This document shows, in pieces, positions 11,113-22,187 of a stretch of DNA of 64,000 nt. The position numbers and the translations under genes were made by a program. Each line of letters opens with the position of its first letter. The first letter of the stretch is position 1. The stretch spans positions 24,125,106 to 24,189,105 of the forward strand of contig CM055100.1 in NCBI GenBank assembly GCA_029204225.1, read 5' to 3'. The notes under the pieces were generated by a model. The model searched no databases, was not told where the DNA came from, and was given only the letters and a program-made list of their open reading frames with translations. The DNA is from Diphasiastrum complanatum (taxonomy: Eukaryota; Streptophyta; Lycopodiopsida; Lycopodiales; Lycopodiaceae).

Positions 11113-11460
11113 TCAGCGTGGCCGTGGAGCAAACATTATTATGCAAACGCCGACCAAAGCAATACATGCACCGAGTATATCCCACACATCTGGCCTCGAC
11201 TTTTCAGCAATCCAGCCCCACAAGAGAGCAAGAACGATGAAAAAACCTCCATAGGCAGCGTAGATACGGCTGAATATCTGCCGCTGCAGTGTGGGAATGA
11301 CCCCATAGACGACTAGCAGAATGCTGCCGAGCAGCCCAAAAGCCCATTGCCATCCTTCCTTCCTCCACTTCCAAACCAGCCACCCACCTCCTATCTCGCA
11401 AACTCCAGCTACCACCAGCACCAGCAGCGCCACCACCACATCCCTCCCATCAAAGCTCAT
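11113..11460 (-). CDS. YnfA/UPF0060-family small membrane protein
   Basis: This single open frame of 115 residues starts at ATG 11460 and ends at TGA 11113-11115. YnfA (UPF0060) proteins are 105-115-residue inner-membrane proteins in bacteria with four transmembrane helices, related in fold to small multidrug resistance transporters. Seen here: helix 1 with the family CEIGG block (about residues 8-27), a WKWRKEG loop, helix 2 (about 37-56), then the hallmark RIYAAYGGFFI motif (about 66-76) leading helix 3, a short polar loop (EKSRPDVWD), and helix 4 rich in G, A and I (about 93-110). Length and order match the family. I chose ATG 11460 because the frame extends upstream only through non-ATG codons. 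It has no intron and lies between AT-rich repeat DNA and a GA-rich leader. Transport activity and substrate are not shown by sequence. A bacterial origin by transfer is possible but unproven. Confidence 0.88.
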   Translation of the reverse strand: MSFDGRDVVVALLVLVVAGVCEIGGGWLVWKWRKEGWQWAFGLLGSILLVVYGVIPTLQRQIFSRIYAAYGGFFIVLALLWGWIAEKSRPDVWDILGACIALVGVCIIMFAPRPR

Positions 11461-11612
11461 TCTCGCTGCTTTTCCCAACAAGGATCGCGCGCTTGTCTGC
11501 TCCCTCTCCCTCTCCCTTTTCTCTTCTCTTCTCTTCTCCCTCGCTCTCTCCTCCCTCTCTCCCTCTTCTCTTCTCTTCTCTCTCTCGCTGCTGCTTTTCG
11601 AGCTTTTGTTGA
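11461..11612 (-). promoter_or_regulatory. GA-rich leader upstream of the ynfA-like gene
   Basis: Read on the minus strand, 11600 to 11495 is almost pure purine (repeated GAGAGAAGAGAAGAGAAG and GGGAGAGAG). Such GA-rich leaders are common just upstream of start codons in plant genes and are known binding sequences for GAGA-binding BBR/BPC factors. Its position 35-140 bases before the start supports real transcription. No clear TATA box is seen. Confidence 0.5.
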
Positions 11613-13082
11613 GCCACTTTTAGTGCGAAAGAGTTACCGTGTGAAAACGCCCATTCGAGTTTTTTCGAGACCTTTTATTGAGCTTAGTAAGGAAGCAAAG
11701 GTGATAAGACACTTATGCGCCTTGTCGCCCCCTATTTAAATCACTATGGGGGTATTACTTTACAATATATTATTATTCTAGAACAATGTGGAGCCTTTTG
11801 AACAAAAAGCTAAATCCTGGCTTCATATCACAATGACACAACTCAATTAACCAATTTAAATTCTGGCTTCATATCACAACTCAACTATATCATGATCAAG
11901 TTGGTGTTGGGCGATTTTACCTAAACTGGAACCGTCATTCGATTCTGATCCAATGGTAGGGCTCACCAAGTTCTCGACGAACCCCACGTGGTTCCACGTT
12001 GCGGTTGCATTTGCATATCTTCAATTTCTTTCAAAGCTACATTCTTGGTGGATATCACCTAGCATGCCCGGTGCCACGTCAACTATAGGCTGGTTACAAC
12101 GTACCACGCTGGTGCCAAATCATCACTAGCCTCCTCCTCAAACATTGGAAACCACATGTTTTTTTCTCGTCAAATATTGAGAGCCACATATTGTTTGGTA
12201 GCTTGGCTCCATTCACTCATAACAAAAAAAAGGCAAAGCGATTGATATGCTCATTGGATGGGAGAGTCCTCACTTTGGTGACCAAGGTTTTATATTAAGT
12301 CCTCTTGTCAGATTACATGACATTAAGTTGCACAATGCACTCAAGTTCACTCAAATGGGATATAATGCTCTTAGCTACTCTAGCGCATAAAAAAACAAAA
12401 GGTAGAAAAACAAAACATAACTTGTTTACATTAGATAAAGCACCCAAGCTAGGGCATTTCAATCCCTTTGGGTCCCCAATCTCATGTAAGGGGCCCTCAC
12501 ACCCGGAATGCATTCAGCTCAAGGGGCTTCAAGTCTTGAAACCCAACAAAAATTGATGTCTTTTGAAAAATGATGTGTAATTTTTTTGAATTATGTTTTC
12601 ATGTATGTAGGTACAAATAGCAAGGAAGACCATTTCATGTAAGATCCAAGGGGGGGTAGTCTTTGAACCTCTAGTATGATAGGTTTCAAGCTGCAATTAG
12701 ATAGTCAACTATGAAAAAAAACTTTCTTCAATGACATCCCACCAATTTCATCAAAAGGCCCCGAATGTCTCCACATGAAAAACTGTGACTTTAAGCTTCA
12801 TCAAGGAGAACATCATATAGTCCACATAACTTTGGTAAGCAGAACTACTTCAATGATTATCGAAGACTAGTCGTGATAATAGCAATGGCACACCATGCAC
12901 AAACTTCAAACATGATTACAAAAAGATAAAAGATAAAGTAAAGTTGTAAACATAAAGAGTCAATTGAAAAAGTCTAATGCTATAATGTATATTGTAATGT
13001 GTATTTGCAAGTTTCAAAGTACACTTTTCATTATCCAAATTGGTAACGGTTTTTTTTATTGATTATTTATTATTGAGAAATT
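11613..13082. other. no gene seen
   Basis: The upstream part may include the promoter of the minus-strand ynfA-like gene. A slightly GC-richer stretch near 11935-12125 holds several CCACGT and GTGCCACG words (11985-12080) without a TATA box nearby. Frames near 12305-12556 are open on both strands but look like nothing known. Confidence 0.4.
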
Positions 13083-13445
13083 ATGAGTACTAACCGTCGA
13101 CAAGTCTCTTTGTTTAACATGCCTGGATTTGAGAAATCTGCTGATGCATGTAAACATCGTCGTCGAGAGTCTTATGATGATGAGTCTTCTGAAATTGTGT
13201 CTGATGTTCCCATTGATTTGAATTCTAATGAAAAACCTGAGGATGAAATTCTGCGTATAAAAAGGGCTAACAAGGCTTGGTTTTTGAAGTGGGTTGATGA
13301 GTTCGAGTGGATAAGGTCCGATCAACAACTTGGTCACATGTTTTGTAAGTATTGTGAAAAAGCCCGTAGTCGAAGGAAATTTGGTCTTACGGGCTCGGTT
13401 AATATTCAACTTAGCCTCTATTTCAATTTTTTTGTGCAAGAGTAG
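13083..13445 (+). CDS. N-terminal exon of a transposase-type zinc-finger protein (hAT/KIAA1586-like), truncated
   Basis: ATG 13083 opens 120 residues. The first 60 are charged. Then comes NKAWFLKWVDEFEWIRSD, followed by MFCKYCEKARSRRKFGLTGS. This pattern, an aromatic helix and then CxxC with a KF..GS tail, is the N-terminal TTF/BED-like zinc finger of hAT-related transposases and of KIAA1586-type proteins derived from them. The usual histidine after the CxxC block is missing, because the frame runs into low-complexity sequence (LYFNFFVQE) and a stop before a C run at 13453. No transposase core follows. It is a broken 5' end of a DNA transposon gene. Confidence 0.6.
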   Translation: MSTNRRQVSLFNMPGFEKSADACKHRRRESYDDESSEIVSDVPIDLNSNEKPEDEILRIKRANKAWFLKWVDEFEWIRSDQQLGHMFCKYCEKARSRRKFGLTGSVNIQLSLYFNFFVQE

Positions 13446-13990
13446 CATTGTTCCCCCCCCCCCCCGAAAAAAATAAAATAAATGATAGGGACAAACTTTT
13501 TTGCATGCATCAAAAGAATAACGTAGATGAGCCAAGAAAATTAAAAAAATTCTTCATATATGGTTTGAGTGGATAAGGTTCGATCAACAACTTGGTCGCA
13601 TGTTTTGTAAGTATTGTGAAAAAGCCCGTAGTTGAAGTGAATTTGGTCTTACGGGCTCGGTTAATATTAAACTTAGCCTCTATTTCAATTTTTTTGTGCA
13701 AGAGTAGCATCGTTGCGCCCGCCCCCCCCCCCCCCCCCCCCACAAAAAAAAGCGACGAAAGATGGGAGCCGGCGGGTCACAGGGCGCACCACCCACACAC
13801 ACGACCCCCGCCCCCCCAAATAATAATAATAATAATAATATTGAATATAGGGACAAATTTTTTTCCATGCATCCAAAGAATAACGTAGATGAGCCAAGAA
13901 AATTAAAAAAATTCTTCATATATAGTTTTTAAGTCTCCAAGTAGATGAGCCAAGAAAATTAAAAAAATTCTTTATATATAGTTTTTGAGT
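13310..13990. repeat. imperfect duplication of the zinc-finger exon end, with C runs
   Basis: The text from GAGTGGATAAGGTCCGATC (about 13303) to the CATATATGGTTT stretch (about 13563) recurs from 13567 to 13930, including the FCKYCEKARS coding part, now with a stop. A 40-base piece starting AGATGAGCCAAGAAAATT occurs three times, near 13524, 13888 and 13942. Each long copy carries a C run (13453-13465, C13; 13722-13741, C20) at the same relative place. Confidence 0.85.
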
Positions 13991-14150
13991 CTCCAAGTGG
14001 GTAGCACTTCCTGGAGGACCCAATTAAAATTTGTATCCCAACAATAACCCAAATGTGAAAAAAATTTGGACCTTCAAGCAAATAGCAGCGATGCTACCCT
14101 CTGGGAAGTTCTAAATTTTGAAAGTATTTCAACAAAATAACCTTAATGAA
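13991..14150. other. no gene seen between the duplicated exon end and the C/A run
   Basis: AT-rich and closed in all frames. The stretch leads directly into a homopolymer block and holds no recognised element. Confidence 0.4.
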
Positions 14151-14192
14151 CCCCCCCCCCCCCCCCCAAAAAAAAAAAAAAAAAAAAAAAAA
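14151..14192. repeat. homopolymer pair C17 then A25
   Basis: Seventeen C followed directly by twenty-five A. It is unusual in composition for the surroundings. A C-to-A step of this kind might mark a mobile-element tail or an assembly error. Confidence 0.95.
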
Positions 14193-14267
14193 TTGAATTT
14201 CAAATGTTTTGCGCCACCCAAAGGTAGTGTCGACGCAAGCCCCTCCACTCATAAAAGGGTAAATAAT

Positions 14268-14328
14268 CTAAGGCTTGGCACACTCGGTTACCTTGGCATC
14301 TAAAGGTTACCCTTTGGTCCCAAGTTTA
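14268..14328 (+). mobile_element. decayed tRNA-derived SINE head
   Basis: GCTTGGCACACTCGGTTACC, then CTTGGCATCTAAAGGTTACC, then CTTTGGTCCCAAG parallels the SINE heads at 38287 and 38912, including the GGCATC-AAAG and TTTGGTCCCA words. The B-box part is mutated beyond use. Confidence 0.45.
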
Positions 14329-15656
14329 AAAAACCAATATGCATAAAAGTGCACATATGACTAAAAGAAATGGTGAAGATTTTAAGATATAAATTTTTGA
14401 AAAATAATGCTGATCCCATACCTATACTTTGCTAATTGTCCTTAGCACTTACACCTGTAGCTGGAAGAAGATGGCAATCTATAGGAAGATCACCAGATTT
14501 CCTTAAGGACTAAAGAATAGACAAGAATCATGCCTGCTCCCCCTGCAGCAAGAGAGAGCCTAGCTGCACAACTACCCCCTTCTTCCAAGAGAATCAAGCA
14601 TTTCTATTCCCAACGTTGCATACAACAATCTATCCCTGCACAAGCCTGGGTGAGATCTAGAGATCCTTTCAAGTTTCAAGCACTAACTCGGGGCTATGCT
14701 ATCCGTGCCAGTGCCATGATCCATCTGTTTTTTTTCTGACAGATCCAATTTCCAGCTTCGCAGACAGCATCGTTGCCCAGGATCAAATGGGCAAGAAAGA
14801 CTCGATTTATTATGTAGCTTGCTCCCACTGGCATTAGCTAGGGGGATAGTTCTCCCCTGAGACACGGCTTAAGCAGTTGTTTTCTGCTGAGATTAACACA
14901 AAAATTTCTCTCTTCGTTGCTGCAAAAGCTCGTATCGATATGGGATCAAGCTCGTGTTGAACGAGTCCTAGGTTTCCTAGAGAAATCGAAATAACGTCCA
15001 CTCCATCAGCCAAGTCAAGGCTTGATCAAACTCCCCGAGATCAATGGCAGAATTATCTTCATATCTGCTTCTTAAACTGTCAATTCATTTCAATACAGAG
15101 CTCAATAGTGGTGCCACAATCCACTTTTCGTAGAGAGCAGCTGCAAAACTATGTCCGTGACTTTTCGATGACCAAAACAAACTGAAATTCTCCAGTAAGC
15201 TTAGACTAACATGCCAGAAACCACTCAAAACCCAGGATGAGTTTCAATTTGAAATAATAATAGCTCAGATTGAAACTCGCTCACATCTGAAACAAAAAAA
15301 GGCGCTGGCCAAGTGTTAGCTTGGGCATTTTATTATGAAGCCTGCTCCTTCCATACTAACAGGTGTTGTCGTGCAAGGTTTCTTCCTCCTCGTATTCGTG
15401 TTCGTGCTAATGATAGTGTGATTGCATGGTATGAGAGCTTTTATGGTCTTCAAATGCCTACTCAATGGATTCAACTTGTCAATGCCTTTGAAATGAGGTG
15501 AGATGGTCCCTCACTAGAGGTGAAAGTTTGGAAAATGTTTGCGCAATTTGCAAGTTATAGAGAATCATAGAAGGTGTATAAACACTCTATTGGCAAAGAC
15601 TCACGCATCTGCTCATTCTCCTCTATCCTCTGAGGACACTGGTGCTTCTAGAATTT
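14329..15656. other. no gene seen
   Basis: Short frames on both strands (up to 69 residues) are open near 14530-14870 and 15313-15501, with no recognised family. The GC content near 14530-15060 is higher than average, so an unrecognised exon or old LTR cannot be excluded. Confidence 0.35.
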
Positions 15657-15934
15657 GAGTCATGGCTCCATTGGTGAGTGAGCTAATTTACAATCAGATT
15701 ATATCTTATCAACATATTGTAAATGTATCTGTGTTGAGTAATGTAGATCAACTTCTGCTTCCTGTCTCTTTGGATTTGAATACCTAAACAATATTGAGTC
15801 ATGGCTCCATTGGTGAGTGAGCTAATTTGCAATCAGATTATATCTTATCAACATATTGTAAATGTATCTATGTTGAGTAATGTAGATCAACTTCTGCTTC
15901 CTGTCTCTTTGGATTTGAATACCTAAACAGTATT
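15657..15934. repeat. tandem duplication, 139 bp x 2
   Basis: Copies 15657-15795 and 15796-15934 start GAGTCATGGCTCCATTGG and differ at only a few positions. The second copy abuts the decayed copia RT on the minus strand. Confidence 0.97.
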
Positions 15935-16562
15935 GAGCTTCGCCCAAATCTGTCATGTCGAATTTCAAAGACAACATTTGTTTCTCATGTTTTATTAGTT
16001 TGACATTGTTACTGAAGAGAAGTGTGTCGTCCACTTACAAAGTGTAATAATAAAAGAATGTTGCACTGACTTGAAGTAGACGTTAGAGTCTGAAGTGCTT
16101 GGTTCATAGCCATGATCAATAAGAAAAGTGTTGATCCTTCGGAACCATGCTCTGGCAGATTGCTTCAAGCCGTAAAGTGCTTTATGGAGTTTACGTACAT
16201 GATTATTTTTTTCTTCGATAATTTAACATTTGGGTTGTATCATGTAGATATCTTCTTCAATAACTCCATTCAAATAAGTTGCTTGTACATCCATCTGATA
16301 TATCTCTAGATTGGCAGCAGCAGCATATGACAACAGTATGCTGATTGAAGAATGCTTAACTATCAGACTGAAACTATCAGTATAGTCGACATTCTCTATT
16401 TGTGAAAATCCTCTTGTGACATAATCTAGCTTTTCTTCGATCAATGATTCCATCCACCTTGTATTTGATTTTGAATATCCATAGCTTCCCTTCATAGCTC
16501 GAAATCAGGCTGACTAAGTGCAGCATGTCGAGATCGGGAGATGATGAGAGGCCGAAGTACAA
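15822..16562 (-). pseudogene. Ty1/copia reverse transcriptase, decayed
   Basis: Read on the minus strand from 16495: LDYVTRGFSQIENVDYTDSF, then VKHSSISILLSYAAAANLEI and DVQATYLNG, which are the fingers and first palm block of copia RT. The GLKQSARAW block follows in another frame near 16170. Then from 16034 MDDTLLFSNN (the second catalytic block, with DD) and DLGEAQYCLGIQIQRDRK follow. Frame changes separate the parts. The YVDD signature survives only as MDD. It is most similar to the fragment at 50690-50890. Confidence 0.8.
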
Positions 16563-16846
16563 GAGGCTACCTCCTTTAGGAGATCCTTACTAGCATTCAT
16601 TTTGATACAATGTAATGTTAGTCTTGCCTTCTTTTTGTACTTTACCAACTCTTGTCCTCCAAGAAGTTCATCCTCAAAAACTGAATGGATATATAATGAG
16701 TTTGCATTAAATTCCTACCAAATTTCATCAAAAAATCAAAGATTTTGGACAAAAAATGATCCTATCTCACTCCTTCTTGATGATCCAAAAGACCTATAAA
16801 ACCACTTTCAAGAACTTGTTCTTGTTATATTATTCTACTATTTGAA
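16563..16846. other. no gene seen between copia RT remnant and LTR
   Basis: AT-rich and closed in all frames for more than 65 codons. Probably old element sequence. Confidence 0.4.
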
Positions 16847-17756
16847 TGTTGGATTATTCCATCATCGGAGTGGTTCAACCGAATAATCGATCTTTAATTT
16901 TCATCCACTTATTATCCAATTATGCAGTTCTCTTTGTGTTTCTACACAATCTACAGAAATACTTGAGAATCGCTCTACAGGTGGCTCTGACATATCGGAC
17001 ATCATCCGACATATCAACGTCCCCAATGAAAGTCAAAGACCTCGGCCATGTCGATGAAAGACAGTTATTGTTCCACTTGAATTGAAGCTAAAGACTTGCC
17101 CTAATTGAATTGCAAATAAATTTTCGGGAAGTCCTAACTGGATGGATGCCAGCGCATTACGGCCAACTGGCTATCGCGATCTATGACCTAATAACTATCC
17201 TACTGGATACATGTCAATTGCTTAGTATAAATAGTTGATCATCAAACATTTCATCAGCTCGTTCTTTGGCTTCAATTCTATCTTAGCATAGAGCTCTGTA
17301 TTGCTATTCGTGCTTACTACTTATTAGCGAAAGTACATCAGACAGTTTTTCAGTTACTTAGAGATAGTTTAGAGTACGCGGTTTCTATTTGCAATTGTCT
17401 TATGCTCATCATCATCTGATTTGTACATGCTACATGCTGAATCAATCTACTCATTTTATTGCGTTTAGTATCATGTCAAAATGTATGCTTCTTTGTGATT
17501 GTTTGTAATTGATAATCTCTTATTGTCTTGTTTGATAATTCAATACTTCATTGTTCGGCTACAAAATCACTTTAGTGCTAGTGATTTCAAAGTTAGTTGC
17601 TAAAAAATTGAACGTGACTTATGTTATTATGTTTTGTTCAATATTGATAATCATAGTCATGCATTAGAAAAGAAGGCCTTATTCCACTGTGCTCGATAAG
17701 TCGCTCAAAGTCTTCGACTTGTCGAACCGACTCACTTCACCTCCCTCTTTCTAGCA
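16847..17756 (+). mobile_element. copia 5' LTR (family B), 910 bp
   Basis: It starts TGTTGGATTATTCC and ends CTTTCTAGCA. A degenerate primer site (TGATATCAGAGT, two changes from the tRNA-iMet type) follows at 17757-17768. A TATA-type TAGTATAAATAG lies near 17222. The same family appears at 5757 and 6258. A gag gene follows in the expected place. Confidence 0.75.
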
Positions 17757-18830
17757 TGATATCAGAGTGTACCTTCATGATATTAGAGCATATGCTAGTA
17801 TAATTGGAGTCTAATACTTAATATCTTTTGTGATATCAAATCAATATCATTAGATACTTTTCATAATATCATATTCTTCAATTTGTAATATCAAATTTTA
17901 TTATCAGATAGTTGATTTTCTATTGTAACACAACACGACATCATTCTTAATGTCATCAATTTATCGACAAACTAAAGTTCCAGATGGATTCTCAAAGTAA
18001 ACCGGTCTCATCGTAGGCAAGCTGAATGGATCCCATTTCTACTTGTGGAAATTTAAGATGAAGACCTTGCTAATCGCCAACGAGTTGTGGGATGTTGTCA
18101 TAGGTATCGAAGTGAAGCTTGAAGACAACACATCCGACTCAAAGTGGAAGTTGTAGGATGGTAAAGCTTTTGCACTTATTATTCTCAGTATATCAGACAC
18201 TCAGATTCGTCACATATATGAAGCTCAAACTTTGAATGAAGTATGGGACATCATGAGCTAACTATATGATGTGAGGGACGTAACTTCCAAGTTACATCTA
18301 AGAAGAAAATTCTTTACTCTCAAGATGTCGAATGGTGGTTCACTTCAGAATTACATTAACCAGTTTAATAATCTCTTGCAATAGATGGTTGTTGTCGAAT
18401 CGATCATAGACAATCAAGACACAATTATGACATTGCTTTCAAGTTGGTCCTCTACATACGAGAACTAGATGATGATCATATCAACACAAATTTAACTCTT
18501 ACTAGAGCTATCACTATGGTTGCAAGAAGATAATCAAAGAATTCAAAATGCTTCGTCGTCTTCATCATCTCATGCTCTATATGTCAAAAAAGGCTCAAAA
18601 CAACAAAGCAGAAAAGCTCTAAGCGGTCCGCATCAAATCAGAAACCAACACAAAGTCAAGAACAATTATCAAATTCATAGTCGAAGAAGAAGATTTTTTG
18701 TAAGTATTGCAAACGCACTAATCATGAGATCCAAGTTGTAGGGTGCTCAAAGCTAAGAATGCCAACAAGCAACCAGATCAACATGCGAAACATGGGATTC
18801 ATCAAAGGAAATCTATGAATCCAATAACAC
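17757..18830 (+). pseudogene. copia gag, decayed
   Basis: After the primer site, a gag frame can be read from about 18018: KLNGSHFYLWKFKMKTLLIA, then WDVV, a block of the UBN2/DUF4219 gag type. It runs on with several stops to about 18460 (region LHLRRKFFTLKMSNG...YINQFN). Near 18690 FCKYCKRTNHE followed by C at a widened spacing is a decayed zinc knuckle (CCHC). A family B LTR copy with its own gag thus sits upstream of a second copia remnant. Confidence 0.75.
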
Positions 18831-18959
18831 CTCTAGAGTACTCAAGCTTAGAAATCAAATCTTGCAAAGTATGATAAATAGTGGTGAGACTGCACAAGAG
18901 TATGTGCTTAAAATCAAATCTCTTAATTGCTTCAATAGGAGACAAAAATCTTGATAAAG

Positions 18960-21126
18960 AACTTGTACAAGTGGCTAGGAGGTGAGTTCTCCAATCTGGT
19001 TCAAAGCTTTGCCATCCAAGAAGCCGATTTCTCATTCAAAGGCAAATAGAAGACCAAGGGAGTCAAGAAGAATCAAATCAAGGAGGCCAAGGAGGAGGAT
19101 CAAGCATCAAGTTCGAAGGGAAAATGCAACAAGGACAAGACCAAGCTAAAATGCTACAAGAAGAAGAATGCACAATGAGAGAGAGAGAAAGGAAACCTTG
19201 CACATGAAGAGGATGATGATGAAGGAGACTCATCCTTGATGGCATCTACATCCTCACCAACAAGCAAAAGCAGCTCAAGAGAATCATGGTGGACGGATAG
19301 TGGGGCTAGCTCCCACATGACTTTCCAGAAGGACTATTTCTCTACTCTACTCTCTTTCAATGGTGCTAAAAAGTCTATCTTTATTGCAATTGATCAAGAT
19401 TTTAGTATAAACTGTTTAAATTGGATGTTAATGTTTCTATTAAGAGTGTCAATATGGAAAAGGAGAAGATCACTCAAGTGGAGCTATGGCACAAGACGTT
19501 AGGCCATCCTAACTTCAATTCAATGGAGATCATGTGTGAAAAGGAGCTAGACCTCAGCCTCCCATTAATTTGTCAAAGTGTGATAAGTGATGTGAGGCTT
19601 GCAGTCTCTCAAAGACTGAAAAGCAATCTTTCCCAAGGTCTTCCACTCCTCTGGAGGTTAACATTTAGATGTGCATAGCTTCTCTCATATATCTAATGGA
19701 GGTGCAAAAGTGTATGTATCATTTATAGATGATCATTCGAGGTATGCTTGGATCTATCTTTTGTCTATTAAGAGTATGATGTTTGATTCATTTGTGAAGT
19801 TCAAAGCTCTAGTTGAAAATCAACTTAATACTAGGATCAAAGTATTAAGATGTGATAATGGTGGAGAGACATCTCCAATAATATGATAGAGTTTTGTGAA
19901 TCCAATGACATTAAGAGGAGTTAACATGTCCTTATACACCTCAACAAAATGGAGTGGCCTAGAGGAAAAATAGATCTCTTTGTGAGTGCTCTAAGTCCTT
20001 AGGCTAGATGCCTCTCTTCCAAAACCATTTTTGGGTGAAGCCATTACATTTGCTAATTTTCTATGTAATAGGTTGCCAAACAAACCCATTGGAGGGAGCT
20101 CTATATGGTAAGAGGCCAAATCTCAAAGATTGAAAATATTTGTATCTCCTTGCTATGTTCACCAATATTTGGAAACAAGAAAAAAGGAAGATGTTATATT
20201 AATCAAAGGTATATTTGTTGGGTATAGTCAATCTAGAAAGGGATATAGAGTCTTCAATCCCATCACTTATAAAATCATAGTGCCAGAGTAGGGATGTTTT
20301 ATTTGATGAAGGAGATGTTTCTCAAGTGATTGAAATTGCAACTAATCATCTTTATGTCAAGGATATTGCTAGGATTGAGGAGGAGCAACCAAATGATGAA
20401 GATCTTGAGGATCCACCTCAAGACCCTAGAGCTCCAAGGAGGTCTTCAAGAGCAAGGGTTGAGCCTTCAAGGCTCACATATGTTGGCAAAGGTTATCAAA
20501 GGGAAGGCACTCAACCATTCACTTCTTACACTCTTTTAACTTCAATGCTTGATGAACCAACTTGCTATGAAGATGCTTGTAAGTCACAAAGTTGGATAGA
20601 TTCCATGCAAGTGGAGTATAATGCTCTCGTGCAAAATCAAACTTGGGATCTTGCTGATCTTCCTCAAGGAAAGAAGCCACTTGGTTGAAAGTAGGTGTAT
20701 AGATTGAAGTATTATCAAGATGGGTCAATGAGTAAGTATAAGGCAAGGCTTGTGGCAAAAGGATTCCTTCAAACAAAAGTCATAGATTATGATGAAACTT
20801 TTGCTCTTGTGGCTAAGCTAGTAACTATAAGATTGATCATATCTCTTGCTACTACTTTCAATTGAGTTGTTTATCAAACTGATGCCTTCCTCAATGGCTA
20901 CTTGGAGGAAGAGATTTACATGAGGCAATCTGAGGGCTTCATCAAGAAGAGATTTGAAGACAAGGTGTAATTTTGCAAAGTAGTTTTTATGGACTCAAGC
21001 AAGCACCTAGAGCTTGGTACTCTAGGCTCAATATCTTCCTAAACTCTATCAACTTTGTTATGAGCTCTTATGCTCCTTCTTTGTATATAAAATTTAATGA
21101 TGGCAAGATCATTTTGCTTGTTTGTA
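18960..21126 (+). mobile_element. Ty1/copia pol remnant: protease, integrase, RT, cut by a gypsy LTR
   Basis: In order: a lysine-rich gag end (19040-19200), the protease block WWTDSGASSHMTFQKDYF (about 19285, catalytic D in DSGA), the pre-integrase LWHKTLGHPNFNSM (about 19480; the frame starting 19421), the integrase core with SFIDDHSRYAWIYLL and LRCDNGGET (19671-19886), the integrase C-terminal GYSQSRKGYRVFNP (about 20220), the linker with RAPRRSSRARVEPSRL, and RT from 20580 (DSMQVEYNALVQNQTWDL) through KARLVAKGF, QTDAFLNGYLEEEIYM and a frameshifted GLKQ block. Stops and frameshifts are frequent. Similarity ends at IILLVCM, just before the RT catalytic YVDD, where an unrelated LTR starts. 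Confidence 0.9.
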
Positions 21127-22098
21127 TGTGTGGAGGCCTATGATCCCACATTATCCAGATTTAATGTTTTATATTGTAAAAATTTTCAAATTTAGTACAT
21201 GAAAATATGCTATAGTACCTAAATTCATGTAAAGGCCTATTTGCATTTTGTAAATTCATCTTAAGCAGAACTCGCAATGTTTTGTGCGACGTCCTATAGC
21301 GACACATTAGTGGATCCTAGCCGACATCTTAATGGTTGGTGATCGACACTCAGGCCGGTGTTCGTTCCTATAAGGGTGACACTCAAAGCCATTCTACATA
21401 CGCAGAGATTGAGCTATCAATAGAGAGAAGAGAGCCAGTTCTTACGGCCTGTGCATTCCTTTCCTCTGTTATTTGTAACAGTTGCACTTCTTATCAATCG
21501 AGCGAACACACTTTGAGTTAGTCTACAACACAACTGATTCTGATAGACATCTGTTGTGACAATCTTCACTTGTACTGAATTCCAGATTCGCTAACATGGA
21601 TTTGTAGGCGACATATGGGAACACCAATTCTAACTAATGTGTGCAGAAAATTAGCCGAAGCCTTAAGCTTAACTCTAAACAGAACCTCTCTTAAATTTGA
21701 ATGAGCTATGTGCTCAGATAAAGAACTTAACTGACATTCTGCTTTGTTTGCTTGCTGTGATAAGAAATAATTTCTTGTGCTTGTTAAGAGGGATCAAAAG
21801 TCGAATAGATTCTGTGTGAAGGATCTTTTTGTTTGTTGCTATCAAGCTATTTGCTTATTGTTGTTCTAAGAGCTTGCAAGATAGTGTACCCTTCTTTAGA
21901 CCTTGACCAAATCGTTTCATCATTGGTGTTTCTGGACGCCAATTTACTCAATATGAATATTACATTCACCATCTGTCCATCATCCTTTGTACACTTATCG
22001 ATCCGAAAGAGGAGATTTCTCTCTCTCTTGGGGAACGATCAAACCTTTTATACTACTTCATTGATTTTGTGGAAATCTATAACGACTAGGCTACCACA
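21127..22098 (+). mobile_element. Ty3/gypsy 5' LTR
   Basis: It begins TGTGTGGAGGCC at 21127, inserted into the copia RT coding text, and ends CTACCACA at 22098, five bases before a gypsy-type primer binding site. Its length is about 972 bp. The left boundary is fixed by loss of copia similarity. No complete 3' LTR was found downstream. Confidence 0.65.
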
Positions 22099-22103
22099 TA
22101 ACT

Positions 22104-22122
22104 TGGCGTCATTGCCGGGGAG
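22104..22122 (+). promoter_or_regulatory. primer binding site of Ty3/gypsy (Tat/Athila) type
   Basis: TGGCGTCATTGCCGGGGAG closely matches the TGGCGCCGTTGCCGGGGA primer site common to plant Tat and Athila gypsy elements. It separates the LTR from the gag region. Confidence 0.8.
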
Positions 22123-22187
22123 ACGAATCTTCATCTTTTTATGATTTTTAAGTGTACTAAGACTGTTGAATCTTATTCATGTAATGT

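Noticed and set aside
11321-11739. Plus-strand frames of 100 and 130 residues rich in S, L and P
   Set aside because: Shadow of the GA-rich leader and of the ynfA-like gene on the opposite strand.
20519-20776. Minus-strand frame of 85 residues
   Set aside because: Shadow of the copia RT coded on the plus strand.
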